Below, piece after piece: positions 43,915 to 53,039 of a stretch of 64,000 nucleotides of DNA. Below the pieces are notes generated by a model. It ran no database searches. It worked only from the letters and a program-made list of their open reading frames with translations, and had not been told where the DNA came from. Both the position numbers and the translations under genes were made by a program. The DNA comes from Caryophanales bacterium UBA784 (GTDB taxonomy: Bacteria > Bacillota_I > Bacilli_A > RFN20 > CAG-288): assembly GCA_002297045.1 (NCBI GenBank), contig DBJE01000005.1, positions 1 to 64,000 of the forward strand, in the 5' to 3' direction. Positions within the stretch are counted from its first letter, which is position 1. Each line of letters starts with the position of its first letter.

Positions 43915-45510
43915 ATGTATCGCGTAATCATAGTGGATGATGAATTATCTGTCCGGAATAGATTGAAGACGAGGCTTGAAAAGCAAGCTGGCGTTTTTGA
44001 AATTGTCGGTTGCTTTGAAAACGGCTTCGATGCTCTTGAAGGAGGCATCTCTCTTTCTCCGGATGTTCTGATTACGGATATCCGCAGGCCCTATATTGAT
44101 GGGATTGAGCTGATCCGTCAGTTTAAAAGGGATCTGCCTCTTGTTCAGACGATTATCGTCTCCGGCTTTGATTCTTTTGACTATGCTAAGGAAGCCATAT
44201 CGCTTGGTGTTATCGGCTATCTGACAAAGCCGGTTTCCTCTGATGAGTTTGATGCAACGATGAACAAGGCAAAGGAGATTCTCGATAATCAGTACCAAAA
44301 GGACAGGAACAGGAAGAGCCTAGAGGAAAAGGCACAGAGTTCCGTCCGCTTTCTTCAGTCGGAAGACCTGAAAAGGCTTATCACCGTCAAAGAGCTTACG
44401 GAGAACCTAAACGGAAAACTAAAGAACGACGGAATCGATTTAAGCCATCCCTATCAGCTGATGGTTGTGTTCGATGCCGATAAGGAAAACCTTGGCTTTG
44501 AGCAACAGGAAGTCCTGTATTTTTCCCTGAAGAATACCATTCAGAACGAACTTAGTGATTCCTATGTCTATTATCTCTTCCTCAATGACAATCAGCTTGT
44601 CAGGCTTCTCGAATTTGATGGAAAACCGGATGAAGAGTGGCTGATGCTGAAACTTAACGAGACACTCGCTAGGATTAAGCGGGGGACGAAAATATCGGTA
44701 TCCTGTGGGGTGAGCGATGTCAGGAGCCAGCCGATTAACTATCGGAAAATCTATCGCCATGCAAAGCGGTCGCTTGAATATCGGACTGTCCTAGGGACAA
44801 ACGCCGTATTTTCCTTCCGTGACTTAGAGGAAGATAACGGAGAAGAGAAGCTAACTAACGGCAAAATCGATGAAAACGAATTTAAGAACCTTACCTATGT
44901 CATCTCCTATGGCGAAAAAGAAGAGGCAAAAAGGAAAATCAAAAAAATGATTTCTCAGATTAGTACACCTCAGTACCGGGAAAACTACAACTATATCCTA
45001 TCCAATATCCTTGACGCCATTCTTAAGGCCTGCATATCTCTTTCCGATTTCTATCGGTCCTTTGATTCCCATGTGGAGATTCTTGAGAGTCTATTCCAGA
45101 TTAAGACGCAGTCTTCCCTTGTCGAGTTTTTCTGTCAGATCATCGACCGTGTGGTGCAGGTCAATGAATCCAAGCGTTTATCCGGCCTTCAGTCTTCCTA
45201 TGACCGCATTCTTCAGTTTCTGGAAGTCAACTATACAAATCCTAATCTTTCCATCGAAGATGTCGCTAACGAACTTGCTTACTCCGTAAGCTATATCTCG
45301 GCGATACTGAAAAAGAACGGTACGACGTTTACTAAGGTGACAACGGACTTGCGTAGGAAGAAGGCACTAAAGCTGCTTTCTGATTCCAATAACCGGATTA
45401 TCAATATCGCACGGGATGTCGGCTATGCCGACCCGTATTATTTCTCTCACTGCTTCAAGAAATATACAGGCAGGTCGCCGGATGAATACCGAAAGAAAAA
45501 ACTTGCGTAA
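43915..45510 (+). CDS. Response regulator with AraC-type DNA-binding domain
   Basis: A 531-residue regulator. The N-terminal receiver has Asp55 in ITDIRMP (the Met is AGG 44086-44088), followed by KP near residue 107. A long middle region precedes a C-terminal double helix-turn-helix (LSIEDVANELAYSVSYISAILKK and NIARDVGYADPYYFSHCFKKYTG). It overlaps the kinase gene by 29 bases and is the obvious partner of it. Together they probably switch on the sugar transporter downstream in response to external galactose. Confidence 0.9.
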   Translation: MYRVIIVDDELSVRNRLKTRLEKQAGVFEIVGCFENGFDALEGGISLSPDVLITDIRRPYIDGIELIRQFKRDLPLVQTIIVSGFDSFDYAKEAISLGVIGYLTKPVSSDEFDATMNKAKEILDNQYQKDRNRKSLEEKAQSSVRFLQSEDLKRLITVKELTENLNGKLKNDGIDLSHPYQLMVVFDADKENLGFEQQEVLYFSLKNTIQNELSDSYVYYLFLNDNQLVRLLEFDGKPDEEWLMLKLNETLARIKRGTKISVSCGVSDVRSQPINYRKIYRHAKRSLEYRTVLGTNAVFSFRDLEEDNGEEKLTNGKIDENEFKNLTYVISYGEKEEAKRKIKKMISQISTPQYRENYNYILSNILDAILKACISLSDFYRSFDSHVEILESLFQIKTQSSLVEFFCQIIDRVVQVNESKRLSGLQSSYDRILQFLEVNYTNPNLSIEDVANELAYSVSYISAILKKNGTTFTKVTTDLRRKKALKLLSDSNNRIINIARDVGYADPYYFSHCFKKYTGRSPDEYRKKKLA

Positions 45511-47206
45511 GCGTCTGTCTCTGAAAGCGGAGCTTTTTACTTCCTTCTTTTTGGGCTTTCTTTTGTTTATCATTGGCAGGTTTGTCATTGTCAGTACGAC
45601 CTATTCTGCCAACATCGAAAAAACCTATATCCAGCAGGTCATTTCGACCTCTGAGCAGGCTCTTTCCAATTATGCCACCTATGCGAGTGATGTCGTAAAT
45701 GTCTCTGATGCGATTCAGAAACGCTTGGTCAATGAATCGGAAAATACGATAAAAAGACAGGCGGCTGACTTTTTTGACGAAATAAAAATTGTGTCACCTG
45801 CCATCGAGTCCATCTCCCTCTATAGTGGACGGGGTGAACTGATTGCCGGAAATACAAACTACCAGGATGATCATACGCCAAATGAAGTCGTGGCCGAGAG
45901 CTGGTTTTCCTCCGCACTCAATAGTCCTCTGGTCAATGTCTTTTCCCGCGTCGACTCGGCTTCCCTTTTTACTCTTTCCAAACTCTTTAATTATGCGGAC
46001 GGAAAAAAAGAGGCTGTCATTAAGATTGCCTACGACTTTTCCGGGATTGCCTCAAGGATTGACGATGCCCAGCTTGGGGAAGGAGGGCATGTCTATATCT
46101 TCGACAATGACTCTAACCTTGTTTATTCTTCAGGTGAAATCGGCGAAGACGAAAAAAAGGCAATCAGCGAAAAGGTCATCGGAAATAGGATTTATTCCGA
46201 AAACGGAAACTCCTTCTTTCTTTATCTTTCCACGATTCCGAAAACGAGATGGAGAGTTGCCATTGCCACGAATATCAATGGACTTTACAGGGCAAAGAAC
46301 AAATTCGTCGTCAACTGTCTTATCTTCTCTTTAATTGCCCTTGTCGCCTTCCTTGTCCTGTTCTATCTGATTTCCGCACAGATTTCCAATCCTCTTGTCC
46401 GGCTGCAGAAACAGAGGGAGGAAGTGGAAAACCTCGACTTCCAGCTTCGCCCGGATACGGCAAAGGGAGGGACGAAGGAAATCGTCTCCCTCAGCCATTC
46501 GTTTGATCGGATGAGGAACAAGATCCACCGCCTTGCCGAGGAGGTCGTCAATGAGCAGAAGGAAAGGACAAAATCCGAGCTCAAGGCTCTGCAGAATCAG
46601 ATTAACCCTCACTTCCTTTACAATACCTTAGATTCCATTATCTATAGGATTGACCAAAAGGAAAATGTCAAGGCACAGGAAAGGATTGTCGCCCTGTCCC
46701 GCTTCTTCCGTATCTCCATTTCCCGGGGGAAGAACATCATTCCGGTCAGAAACGAGCTTGACCATGTCAAATACTATCTTCAGATTCAGAAAGTCCGGTT
46801 CGGCGAATCCTTCGGCTATGACATCCAAGCCGAGGATGATACCCTTAATCTTCCGATTATCAAATTGATTCTTCAGCCGATTGTCGAAAACTGCATCGTC
46901 CACGGCTTTGGCGAAAACGCCAGAGAGGGAGCGAAGATCCTTGTCCGCTCCTTTCTTGATAAGGGCTATCTCTGTTTTGCCATAGAAGACAACGGCAGGG
47001 GAAGGGTTAAGGAACGGATTTTGGAGATTCAGAACTCGTTTAAAGACAAAACGATTCCTCAGGGCGTTGGACTTTCCAATGTCTATCAGCGAATTCGCCT
47101 CTTTTACGGAGAAAAGGCGGATATCCGCATCGTATCGGAGCCGGACAAGGGTACAAAGATAGAAATCCTTATCCCTCTTTCGGAGGTGAAACACAATGAA
47201 GAATAA
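45482..47206 (+). CDS. Sensor histidine kinase (LytS/YesM type)
   Basis: A 574-residue membrane kinase. A first helix near residues 15-40, an outer sensing domain to about 275, and a second helix near 280-305 are followed by a HAMP region. The phospho-acceptor is NQINPHFLYNTLD with His377. EMIVALSRFFRIS near residue 400 uses AGG for the Met and CGC/CGT for the Arg. The ATPase domain has VENCIVHGF and GVGLSNVYQR. The start MNTERKN at 45482 is chosen over an earlier in-frame ATG because it leaves a normal short cytosolic lead. Its stop overlaps the binding protein behind it. Confidence 0.9.
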   Translation: MNTERKNLRKRLSLKAELFTSFFLGFLLFIIGRFVIVSTTYSANIEKTYIQQVISTSEQALSNYATYASDVVNVSDAIQKRLVNESENTIKRQAADFFDEIKIVSPAIESISLYSGRGELIAGNTNYQDDHTPNEVVAESWFSSALNSPLVNVFSRVDSASLFTLSKLFNYADGKKEAVIKIAYDFSGIASRIDDAQLGEGGHVYIFDNDSNLVYSSGEIGEDEKKAISEKVIGNRIYSENGNSFFLYLSTIPKTRWRVAIATNINGLYRAKNKFVVNCLIFSLIALVAFLVLFYLISAQISNPLVRLQKQREEVENLDFQLRPDTAKGGTKEIVSLSHSFDRMRNKIHRLAEEVVNEQKERTKSELKALQNQINPHFLYNTLDSIIYRIDQKENVKAQERIVALSRFFRISISRGKNIIPVRNELDHVKYYLQIQKVRFGESFGYDIQAEDDTLNLPIIKLILQPIVENCIVHGFGENAREGAKILVRSFLDKGYLCFAIEDNGRGRVKERILEIQNSFKDKTIPQGVGLSNVYQRIRLFYGEKADIRIVSEPDKGTKIEILIPLSEVKHNEE

Positions 47207-48218
47207 AATCGGGCTATTGCTTCTGCATTGCCTTCTCCTTTCTTCCTGCGGAAAGGAAAAACTTTCTGCGGGTGTTTTTATCTATGATGAAGCGGATACC
47301 TTCATCCATTCCTTAGATGTCGCCTTGCAGGAAGAAAGGAAGAATATCGGATACGATTATTCTCTTTCCTATGCGTCAAATTCCCAGATTAAGCAGAATG
47401 AGGATATCGTGGAGAGGATGGATTACGGTAATCCGGATAGGCTGTTCATTAACAGGGTGGACCGGATGTCTTCCTCTGCTGTTATCGACAAAGTATCGAA
47501 AAAGGATATTCCGGTTGTCTTCTTTAACCGGCAGCCGCTTGACGAGGACAGGATACGAGGGCGGCAGACGAACAAAAAAATCTTCTATGTCGGAACCGAT
47601 CCCGTCTTTGAAGGCGAAGAGCAGGCAAAAAGGGCGGAAGAGAGGTTTAAGGGCGAAAACGGTCTTAATTCCAAATACGACAAAAATGGCGACGGAATCA
47701 TCCAGCTTGTTTTAATTAAGGGAGAAATCGGACATCAGGATTCGGAAAAGCGGAGCAGCTCGGCTCTCTCGGTCTTAGCAAATGATGGGTTCCGGACGGA
47801 AACACTAAGTTCAGTGTACTGTAACTGGAGCCGGAAAAGGGCGAAGGAAACGAGGCGGGAAATCAGGGAACAATATAAAGATAAGATCGAAGTCGTTCTT
47901 TCCAATAACGATGACAGGGCTGTCGGGGCAATCGACTATCTTTTGGAAAACGGATACTTAGACAGTTCGACAGGTGAGCTTCCTTTCCCGATTTTCGGCG
48001 TGGATGGGACACAAGTCGGCCTAAAATATATTGATGAAGGATATCTTTCCGGAACCGTAAAGAATGAAGGGACAGAGCAGGCAAAAGCCTGTATCGAGAT
48101 TGTGAAGGATATTTTCCAAGAAGGACATATTTCTTCTGATTTTCCTTATTCCAGGCAGAACGAATACACGGTTTATGTCGAAGGAGAAGGCATTACGAAG
48201 AAGAAAAACATGGAATAG
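47196..48218 (+). CDS. Sugar-binding lipoprotein, sensor partner (MglB-like, normal order)
   Basis: A 340-residue extracellular binding protein anchored by a lipobox (LLSSC, Cys18). The parts appear in the usual order of galactose-binding MglB: AGVFIYDEADTF, VVFFNRQP, FYVGTD, a calcium-loop-like DKNGDGIIQ, LIKGEIGH, and NNDDMAVGAI near residue 240 (the Met is AGG 47916-47918). It overlaps the kinase gene by 11 bases and shares a unit with the two-component system. I infer that it binds sugar and signals to the kinase rather than feeding the transporter. Confidence 0.8.
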   Translation: MKNKIGLLLLHCLLLSSCGKEKLSAGVFIYDEADTFIHSLDVALQEERKNIGYDYSLSYASNSQIKQNEDIVERMDYGNPDRLFINRVDRMSSSAVIDKVSKKDIPVVFFNRQPLDEDRIRGRQTNKKIFYVGTDPVFEGEEQAKRAEERFKGENGLNSKYDKNGDGIIQLVLIKGEIGHQDSEKRSSSALSVLANDGFRTETLSSVYCNWSRKRAKETRREIREQYKDKIEVVLSNNDDRAVGAIDYLLENGYLDSSTGELPFPIFGVDGTQVGLKYIDEGYLSGTVKNEGTEQAKACIEIVKDIFQEGHISSDFPYSRQNEYTVYVEGEGITKKKNME

Positions 48219-48232
48219 TAAGAAAATAAATG

Positions 48233-48365
48233 ATATCCGCTTACAATCTTACACGGCTGTGCAAAAACACGAATAAACCGCTAACAAGTAGAGAAAATTT
48301 CAATAATGTAGATTATTTTGCATTTGTCTTCTCAGTGAAATGAAATAGAATGTAACCGCTTAACA
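48233..48365 (+). promoter_or_regulatory. mgl promoter with three related operator-like repeats
   Basis: Three similar sites: TATCCGCTTACAA (48234-48246), AAACCGCTAACAA (48275-48287) and TGTAACCGCTTAACA (48351-48365). The last is palindrome-like and resembles a cre or LacI-type operator. The third overlaps the end of the promoter TTGTCT (48324-48329), 16 bases, TAGAAT (48346-48351). They precede the highly expressed binding-protein gene. The response regulator or CcpA could bind here; I cannot tell which. Confidence 0.6.
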
Positions 48366-48421
48366 AAATCGTTCTTCGATTTGCTGGGCTTTTCATCAAA
48401 ACCAAACAGGAGGATAATTGA

Positions 48422-49675
48422 ATGAAAAAAGTATCGGTTTCTATTCTTTCTTTAGTTAGCTTGCTCTGCTGCTCTTGCGGTGGTGCAAAAAAGTGGGATG
48501 CAGCCAAAGCCTTCGAAGATAAGGAACTCAACTATTGCTTACTAATCGGCCAGATTGATCATAACGATTCTGCTGCCCGTACTGGCGGTATCCGTTCTGC
48601 TCTTCATACCCGTCCGACTGCGACAAGCAATGCCAATACCGAAACTCCGGTCGAGGGAAAACTCACCTTAGACGGAACCGAATATAAGGTCAAGGAAATT
48701 GCCCATCAGGAATCGAAGAATACTTCAGGGGCCACCTGGGATGCCCAGACTGCTACCTCTCTCGCTCAGGGCTGGTTCAACAGCTATGGCGATAAGATTG
48801 ATTTCATCGTTTCCAACAACGATGGTAGGGCTGAAGGCGCTGTCGCCGCTTCCAACTACATTGAAGGAACTCCGATCTTCGGCTATGATTCTAATTCCAC
48901 GACTTTAGAGGCCATCAAGGAAGGACGCGTCAGGGGAACGGTCAACCAGAATGCTCCTGCTCAGGTCGCCGGTATCTTGAGGCTTGCCCGTAATGTCCTT
49001 GACAATGTCGCTGATCCGATTGCCACCGGCTTCACCGCTGAGGGAGACTACGGAAAGATTTCCTCCAAATTCACTTACAACGAAGATAGCCATGCCTACC
49101 TTGTCGATAACTTTGCCATTACCAAGGAAAATGTTGACAAGTATGCAGGAAAGGCGGCTGCGGACCTTGTGGATGCCGGTGTTAAAAAGAAAGCCGGTGT
49201 CACAACGAAGGCCAAGGTCTTCATGAACTACTACAATTCCAGTGATACCTTCCTGAATGCAACGGTCAAACCTCTTGTTGCCGCCTATGAAGACACCTTC
49301 AATAGGGACGTCGTGGATACCTTTGCCGGTGACGGAAACCAGGATTCTTCCGTTCTTGATAAAATTGTCACAAAGTACGATGCCTATATCCTCAACACCG
49401 TCAAGACCACCGCTGCCTCTTCTTACCTCGATAAGCTTGCCGAGGTCGAAGGCGCTACGAAAGAAAAACCTTGCGCAAAGCCGGTTGTCTTCTACAATCG
49501 TCAGGCGACGAAAAAAGATAACACTCTCGATACTGCTGTTAGGAAGGATGAACGCTTCACGCATATCTACTATGTCGGATTCGATGCTGTCCAGGGCGGA
49601 GAAGTCCAGGGCCAGATGATCGTCGACTATCTCACCGCTCAGGAAAAGGCTGTCAAGGCTGCCAAGGCTGCCTAA
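48422..49675 (+). CDS. Circularly permuted MglB-like galactose-binding lipoprotein
   Basis: A 417-residue exported binding protein with a signal ending in a CCSC lipobox-like site (Cys19). The family order is rotated. It opens (residue 37 on) with LLIGQIDHNDSAART, which corresponds to the middle of MglB (LLKGEPGHPDAEART), then NNDGMAEGA (Asn132; the Met is AGG 48827-48829) and the native C-terminal end ITKENVDKY. Only after a linker (about residues 243-263) does the native N-terminal part appear: KVFMNYYNSSDTF (264 on), PVVFYNRQ and YYVGFD (384). New ends lie where MglB has its calcium loop, which is absent here. Followed by mglA and mglC genes. Confidence 0.8.
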   Translation: MKKVSVSILSLVSLLCCSCGGAKKWDAAKAFEDKELNYCLLIGQIDHNDSAARTGGIRSALHTRPTATSNANTETPVEGKLTLDGTEYKVKEIAHQESKNTSGATWDAQTATSLAQGWFNSYGDKIDFIVSNNDGRAEGAVAASNYIEGTPIFGYDSNSTTLEAIKEGRVRGTVNQNAPAQVAGILRLARNVLDNVADPIATGFTAEGDYGKISSKFTYNEDSHAYLVDNFAITKENVDKYAGKAAADLVDAGVKKKAGVTTKAKVFMNYYNSSDTFLNATVKPLVAAYEDTFNRDVVDTFAGDGNQDSSVLDKIVTKYDAYILNTVKTTAASSYLDKLAEVEGATKEKPCAKPVVFYNRQATKKDNTLDTAVRKDERFTHIYYVGFDAVQGGEVQGQMIVDYLTAQEKAVKAAKAA

Positions 49676-49700
49676 CCGCTGACCTATTTAAGCGAGTAGA

Positions 49701-49731
49701 AAGGATTTGGGGGCTTTCGCCCCCAATCCTT
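49701..49731 (+). terminator. Strong hairpin between the binding protein and mglA
   Basis: A stem GGGGGC/GCCCCC with a TTTC loop, extended by AAGGATT/AATCCTT, then ATTTTG. It is a weak or partial terminator that would give more binding protein than ATPase and permease from one transcript. Confidence 0.75.
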
Positions 49732-49757
49732 ATTTTGATGAAAACGGAGGAAAATCA

Positions 49758-51260
49758 ATGGAACAGGAAAAATATGTTCTCGAAATGACGGGACTTTCCA
49801 AAAGTTTCGGCAAAAACCATGTTCTGAGAGATGTCTCCTTAAAAGTCCGTCCGGGGACCGTTATGGGACTGATGGGAGAGAACGGTGCCGGAAAATCCAC
49901 CAGGAGGAAGTGCCTCTTTGGTATTTATTCGATGGATTCCGGCGAAATCAGACTTGATGGGGTCAATGTCAGTTTCCATTCGCCGAAGGAAGCTTTGGAA
50001 AATGGTATCGCCATGGTTCACCAGGAACTCAACCAATGTCTTGATCGTTCGATTATCGATAATGTTTATTTAGGGCGATATAGGACGAGAGGCGGAATCA
50101 TCAATGAGAACGCCAGGTATTATAAGTGCCTGCAATTATTCAGCGATCTAGGAAGGAATTATAATCCGAAGACGATTAGGCGGACTAGGTCCGTTTCCCA
50201 GCGTCAGATGGTCGAAATCGCAAAGGCTGTTTCCTATAACGCAAAAGTCATTGTCCTCGATGAACCTACTTCTTCCCTTTCCGAACGTGAGGTGAAGAAA
50301 CTCTTTGAGATTATCAACCGTTTAAAGAACGAAAAGCATATTTCATTTGTTTTCATCTCCCATAAAATGGATGAGATTTATGAAATCTGCGATGATATCA
50401 CGATTCTCCGTGATGGTGAAGTCACCCTTCAGGACGCCGTAAAGAACACCGATTTGAACATACTGGTTAAGGCAATGGTCGGCCGTTCGCTTGATAACCG
50501 TTTTCCGCCTAGGACCAATACGCCCGGAGAGGACGTATTGCTTGTCCATAATCTGTCGACGAAATACAAACCGTATCTTAAAGATATTTCTTTCAGTCTG
50601 AAGAAAGGGGAAATCCTAGGCGTCTATGGCCTTGTCGGCGCAGGCCGTACGGAGCTTCTTGAATCTCTGTTTGGAATACGCACGATTGCTACCGGTGAAA
50701 TCTTCTATAACGGTAAGCGTGTCTTCTTTAAGAGTCCGGTTGAGGCAAGGGAAGCAAATTTTGCTTTTGTCTCCGAGGAACGAAAAGTCCAGGGTCTCTT
50801 TCCTAGGGATGATTTGACTTTTAATACTTGTATTGCGGATTTGGATAAATACAAGAAATTCGGAAGGCTTTCTAATGGAATGAGGAAGGATGCGGCTAAG
50901 CGGGAAATTGCTCTTAGGCATACCAAGTGCAATGATGAGAACGATAAGATTTCTTCCCTTTCCGGCGGTAACCAACAGAAAGTCATCATCGGGCGTTGGA
51001 TGGAGAGAAGCCCGGATGTCTTCCTTCTTGACGAGCCTACCCGCGGCATCGATATCAGGGCCAAATATCAGATTTATGAACTGATGATTAAGCTTGCCGA
51101 GCAGGGAAAGTCCATCATCATGGTTTCTTCCGAAAGGCCGGAGATCCTTGGCGTCACGAACCGGATTCTTGTCAGGTCTAACTACAAGATGGCCGGTATA
51201 GTCAACACGAAGGAAACCAACCAGACGGAACTGATGAAGCTTTGTGCCAAGAATCTGTAA
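49758..51260 (+). CDS. mglA: Galactose/sugar ABC transporter ATPase
   Basis: A 500-residue tandem ATPase that powers sugar uptake. The first domain has GENGAGKSTMMKCLFGIY (residues 49-50 are AGG-AGG; the usual motif is GKSTLMKCL), SQRQMVEIAKAVSY and VIVLDEPTSSL. The second domain has GLVGAGRTEL, LSGGNQQKVIIGRWM and LLDEPTRGID. It starts MEQEKYVLEM behind GGAGG, and the frame opening at 49707 is ignored. The permease gene follows after 17 bases. Confidence 0.95.
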   Translation: MEQEKYVLEMTGLSKSFGKNHVLRDVSLKVRPGTVMGLMGENGAGKSTRRKCLFGIYSMDSGEIRLDGVNVSFHSPKEALENGIAMVHQELNQCLDRSIIDNVYLGRYRTRGGIINENARYYKCLQLFSDLGRNYNPKTIRRTRSVSQRQMVEIAKAVSYNAKVIVLDEPTSSLSEREVKKLFEIINRLKNEKHISFVFISHKMDEIYEICDDITILRDGEVTLQDAVKNTDLNILVKAMVGRSLDNRFPPRTNTPGEDVLLVHNLSTKYKPYLKDISFSLKKGEILGVYGLVGAGRTELLESLFGIRTIATGEIFYNGKRVFFKSPVEAREANFAFVSEERKVQGLFPRDDLTFNTCIADLDKYKKFGRLSNGMRKDAAKREIALRHTKCNDENDKISSLSGGNQQKVIIGRWMERSPDVFLLDEPTRGIDIRAKYQIYELMIKLAEQGKSIIMVSSERPEILGVTNRILVRSNYKMAGIVNTKETNQTELMKLCAKNL

Positions 51261-51277
51261 AGAAAAGGAGAAAGAAA

Positions 51278-52948
51278 ATGGCAAACGAAAATCTATTGTC
51301 GGCGATGGACAATAGTCCATATTCGACAAACGCGAATTTCCAGAAATATCTGGATGAGCTGACTGAACTGAGAAAAGAGGGAGAGGCAAAAAGGCGTGCG
51401 ATTCGGAATGAAAATCAGCAACTGAAACTGAATAAGCAGATTGACCAGAAAACCAAAGAAAAAAGGATTGCCCAGAACAACAAAATGTTGAAGATGGCTG
51501 CCGGTATCCAGACAAAGAATCAGGTTCTGGTCAATAAAATCAAGCAGAAGGCTATCGCTGAATCTTCGGCAAGTTTCAAAAAATACTATACCTCTGTGTC
51601 TGTACAGGCCAAGAGGGAAATTGATAAGGCCAAGGCAGAATTCAGTCAGAAGTATACCGCTCTCCGCGGTGAGAATGAAAAGAAGGTTGCCGTAATTAAG
51701 GCTAGGACTGCCAGTCAGGGACAGAGTCCTAAGGACCTTCAGGAAAAGAAACAAGTCGAGCTGAAAGCCCAGAAGGTCGCTTTCTCTTCTAAGCTCCTTG
51801 AACTGAAGAGTGCCCGCAATGATGCCATCTCCAAAGTAAAGGATGCACGCTTCCAGGCCTATAGGGAAAAATATGGATACGAAGGAAAGGTTCGTTTCGA
51901 TAAGCACACTCCTCTGGAAACCCTTGAATTCAAGTATCGCCATTATCTTTATACCTTCAAGCCGAGTGAGTACTTCCTCCGCAACGCCATCTACTTTGTT
52001 CTTCTCTTCTTCTTCATTGTCTGCGTCGGTAGGCAGCCTGGCCTTCTCTCGAGGAACCATCTGATTGGTATCCTTGGCCAGTCTTCCACAAAGGTCTTCT
52101 ATTCTCTCGGTGTCGCCGGTCTGATTCTTATTGCCGGAACAGACTTATCCATCGGACGTTTGACGGGTATGTCAGTCTCCTTGGTCTGCAGGATCAGGTC
52201 GAAGCAGTCTTACAGCTTCAACAAAACTGTCGGTGGAGGAGCATTGAACTTCTCCAATAGGAGTCTCCCCAGTGCATTCATCTTGGCGAGGTTAGTTTCT
52301 ATTGTTACCTGCGTGTTCTTTACTGCCATTGCCGGCTTCTTCACGGCTAAGTTCAAGAGGCACCCCTTCATTACGACGCTTGCCACCCAGCTTGTCTCTT
52401 TCGGTCTAATGATGGTCCTCTTCTCTGAAACCCCCGCCTTCAACAGGAAATCCTCCTGGGCTAAAGGCATTCAGGGATCTAATTCCGTGTATTTGATTAT
52501 CTATGCTGCTATTGCCATTGCCATTGTCTGGTTTATCTGGAATAAGACGAAATTCGGAAAGTATAGGTATGCTGTCGGTGGCAATGCCGAAGCGGCCAAT
52601 GTCTCCGGCATCAACGTCTTCTGGGTCACAATGGGCATCTTCATTATGGCCGGTGTTCTCTATGGTTTCGGTGGCTTCTTCGAAGCAACCCGTATCGGCT
52701 TAGGCAACCCCTCTACCGGTTCCGGAACCGAACTTGACGCTATTGCAGCCTGCGTCGTCGGCGGTATCTCCTTCAGTGGCGGTATCGGAAAGGTCAAAGG
52801 GGCTGTTATCGGTACCTTAATCTTCACCGCTCTCACCTACTGCCTCACGGTCTGCCAAATCGATACGAACAGGCAATACATCTTCAAGGGTGCCATCATC
52901 ATGGCTGCCGTCTGCTTAGATAGCATTAAGTACCTGAAGAAGAAGTAA
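51278..52948 (+). CDS. mglC: MglC-type sugar ABC permease with long N-terminal coiled-coil extension
   Basis: A 556-residue membrane protein. From about residue 230 it is an ordinary MglC/RbsC permease: AGTDLSIGRLTGMS, then TTLATQLVSFGLMMV, YAVGGNAEAANVSGIN, ELDAIAACVVGGISFSGG. The first ~230 residues are Lys/Glu/Gln-rich helices without Gly or Pro breaks and have no counterpart in MglC, which normally starts near its first helix. The segment probably forms a cytoplasmic coiled coil. AAAAGGAG precedes the chosen ATG (51278), which follows the mglA stop by 17 bases. Confidence 0.88.
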   Translation: MANENLLSAMDNSPYSTNANFQKYLDELTELRKEGEAKRRAIRNENQQLKLNKQIDQKTKEKRIAQNNKMLKMAAGIQTKNQVLVNKIKQKAIAESSASFKKYYTSVSVQAKREIDKAKAEFSQKYTALRGENEKKVAVIKARTASQGQSPKDLQEKKQVELKAQKVAFSSKLLELKSARNDAISKVKDARFQAYREKYGYEGKVRFDKHTPLETLEFKYRHYLYTFKPSEYFLRNAIYFVLLFFFIVCVGRQPGLLSRNHLIGILGQSSTKVFYSLGVAGLILIAGTDLSIGRLTGMSVSLVCRIRSKQSYSFNKTVGGGALNFSNRSLPSAFILARLVSIVTCVFFTAIAGFFTAKFKRHPFITTLATQLVSFGLMMVLFSETPAFNRKSSWAKGIQGSNSVYLIIYAAIAIAIVWFIWNKTKFGKYRYAVGGNAEAANVSGINVFWVTMGIFIMAGVLYGFGGFFEATRIGLGNPSTGSGTELDAIAACVVGGISFSGGIGKVKGAVIGTLIFTALTYCLTVCQIDTNRQYIFKGAIIMAAVCLDSIKYLKKK

Positions 52949-52965
52949 ACACAGATTCTAAAACG

Positions 52966-52998
52966 AAAAAAGATTGCCCCAGGAGGGCAATCTTTTTT
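52966..52998 (+). terminator. Terminator of the mgl operon
   Basis: A nine-base-pair stem AGATTGCCC/GGGCAATCT extended by A and T runs, then TTTTTTT. Confidence 0.93.
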
Positions 52999-53039
52999 TG
53001 ACCTATGAAATTTGTTCTAGTATGTAATTAAGTGTTGCC

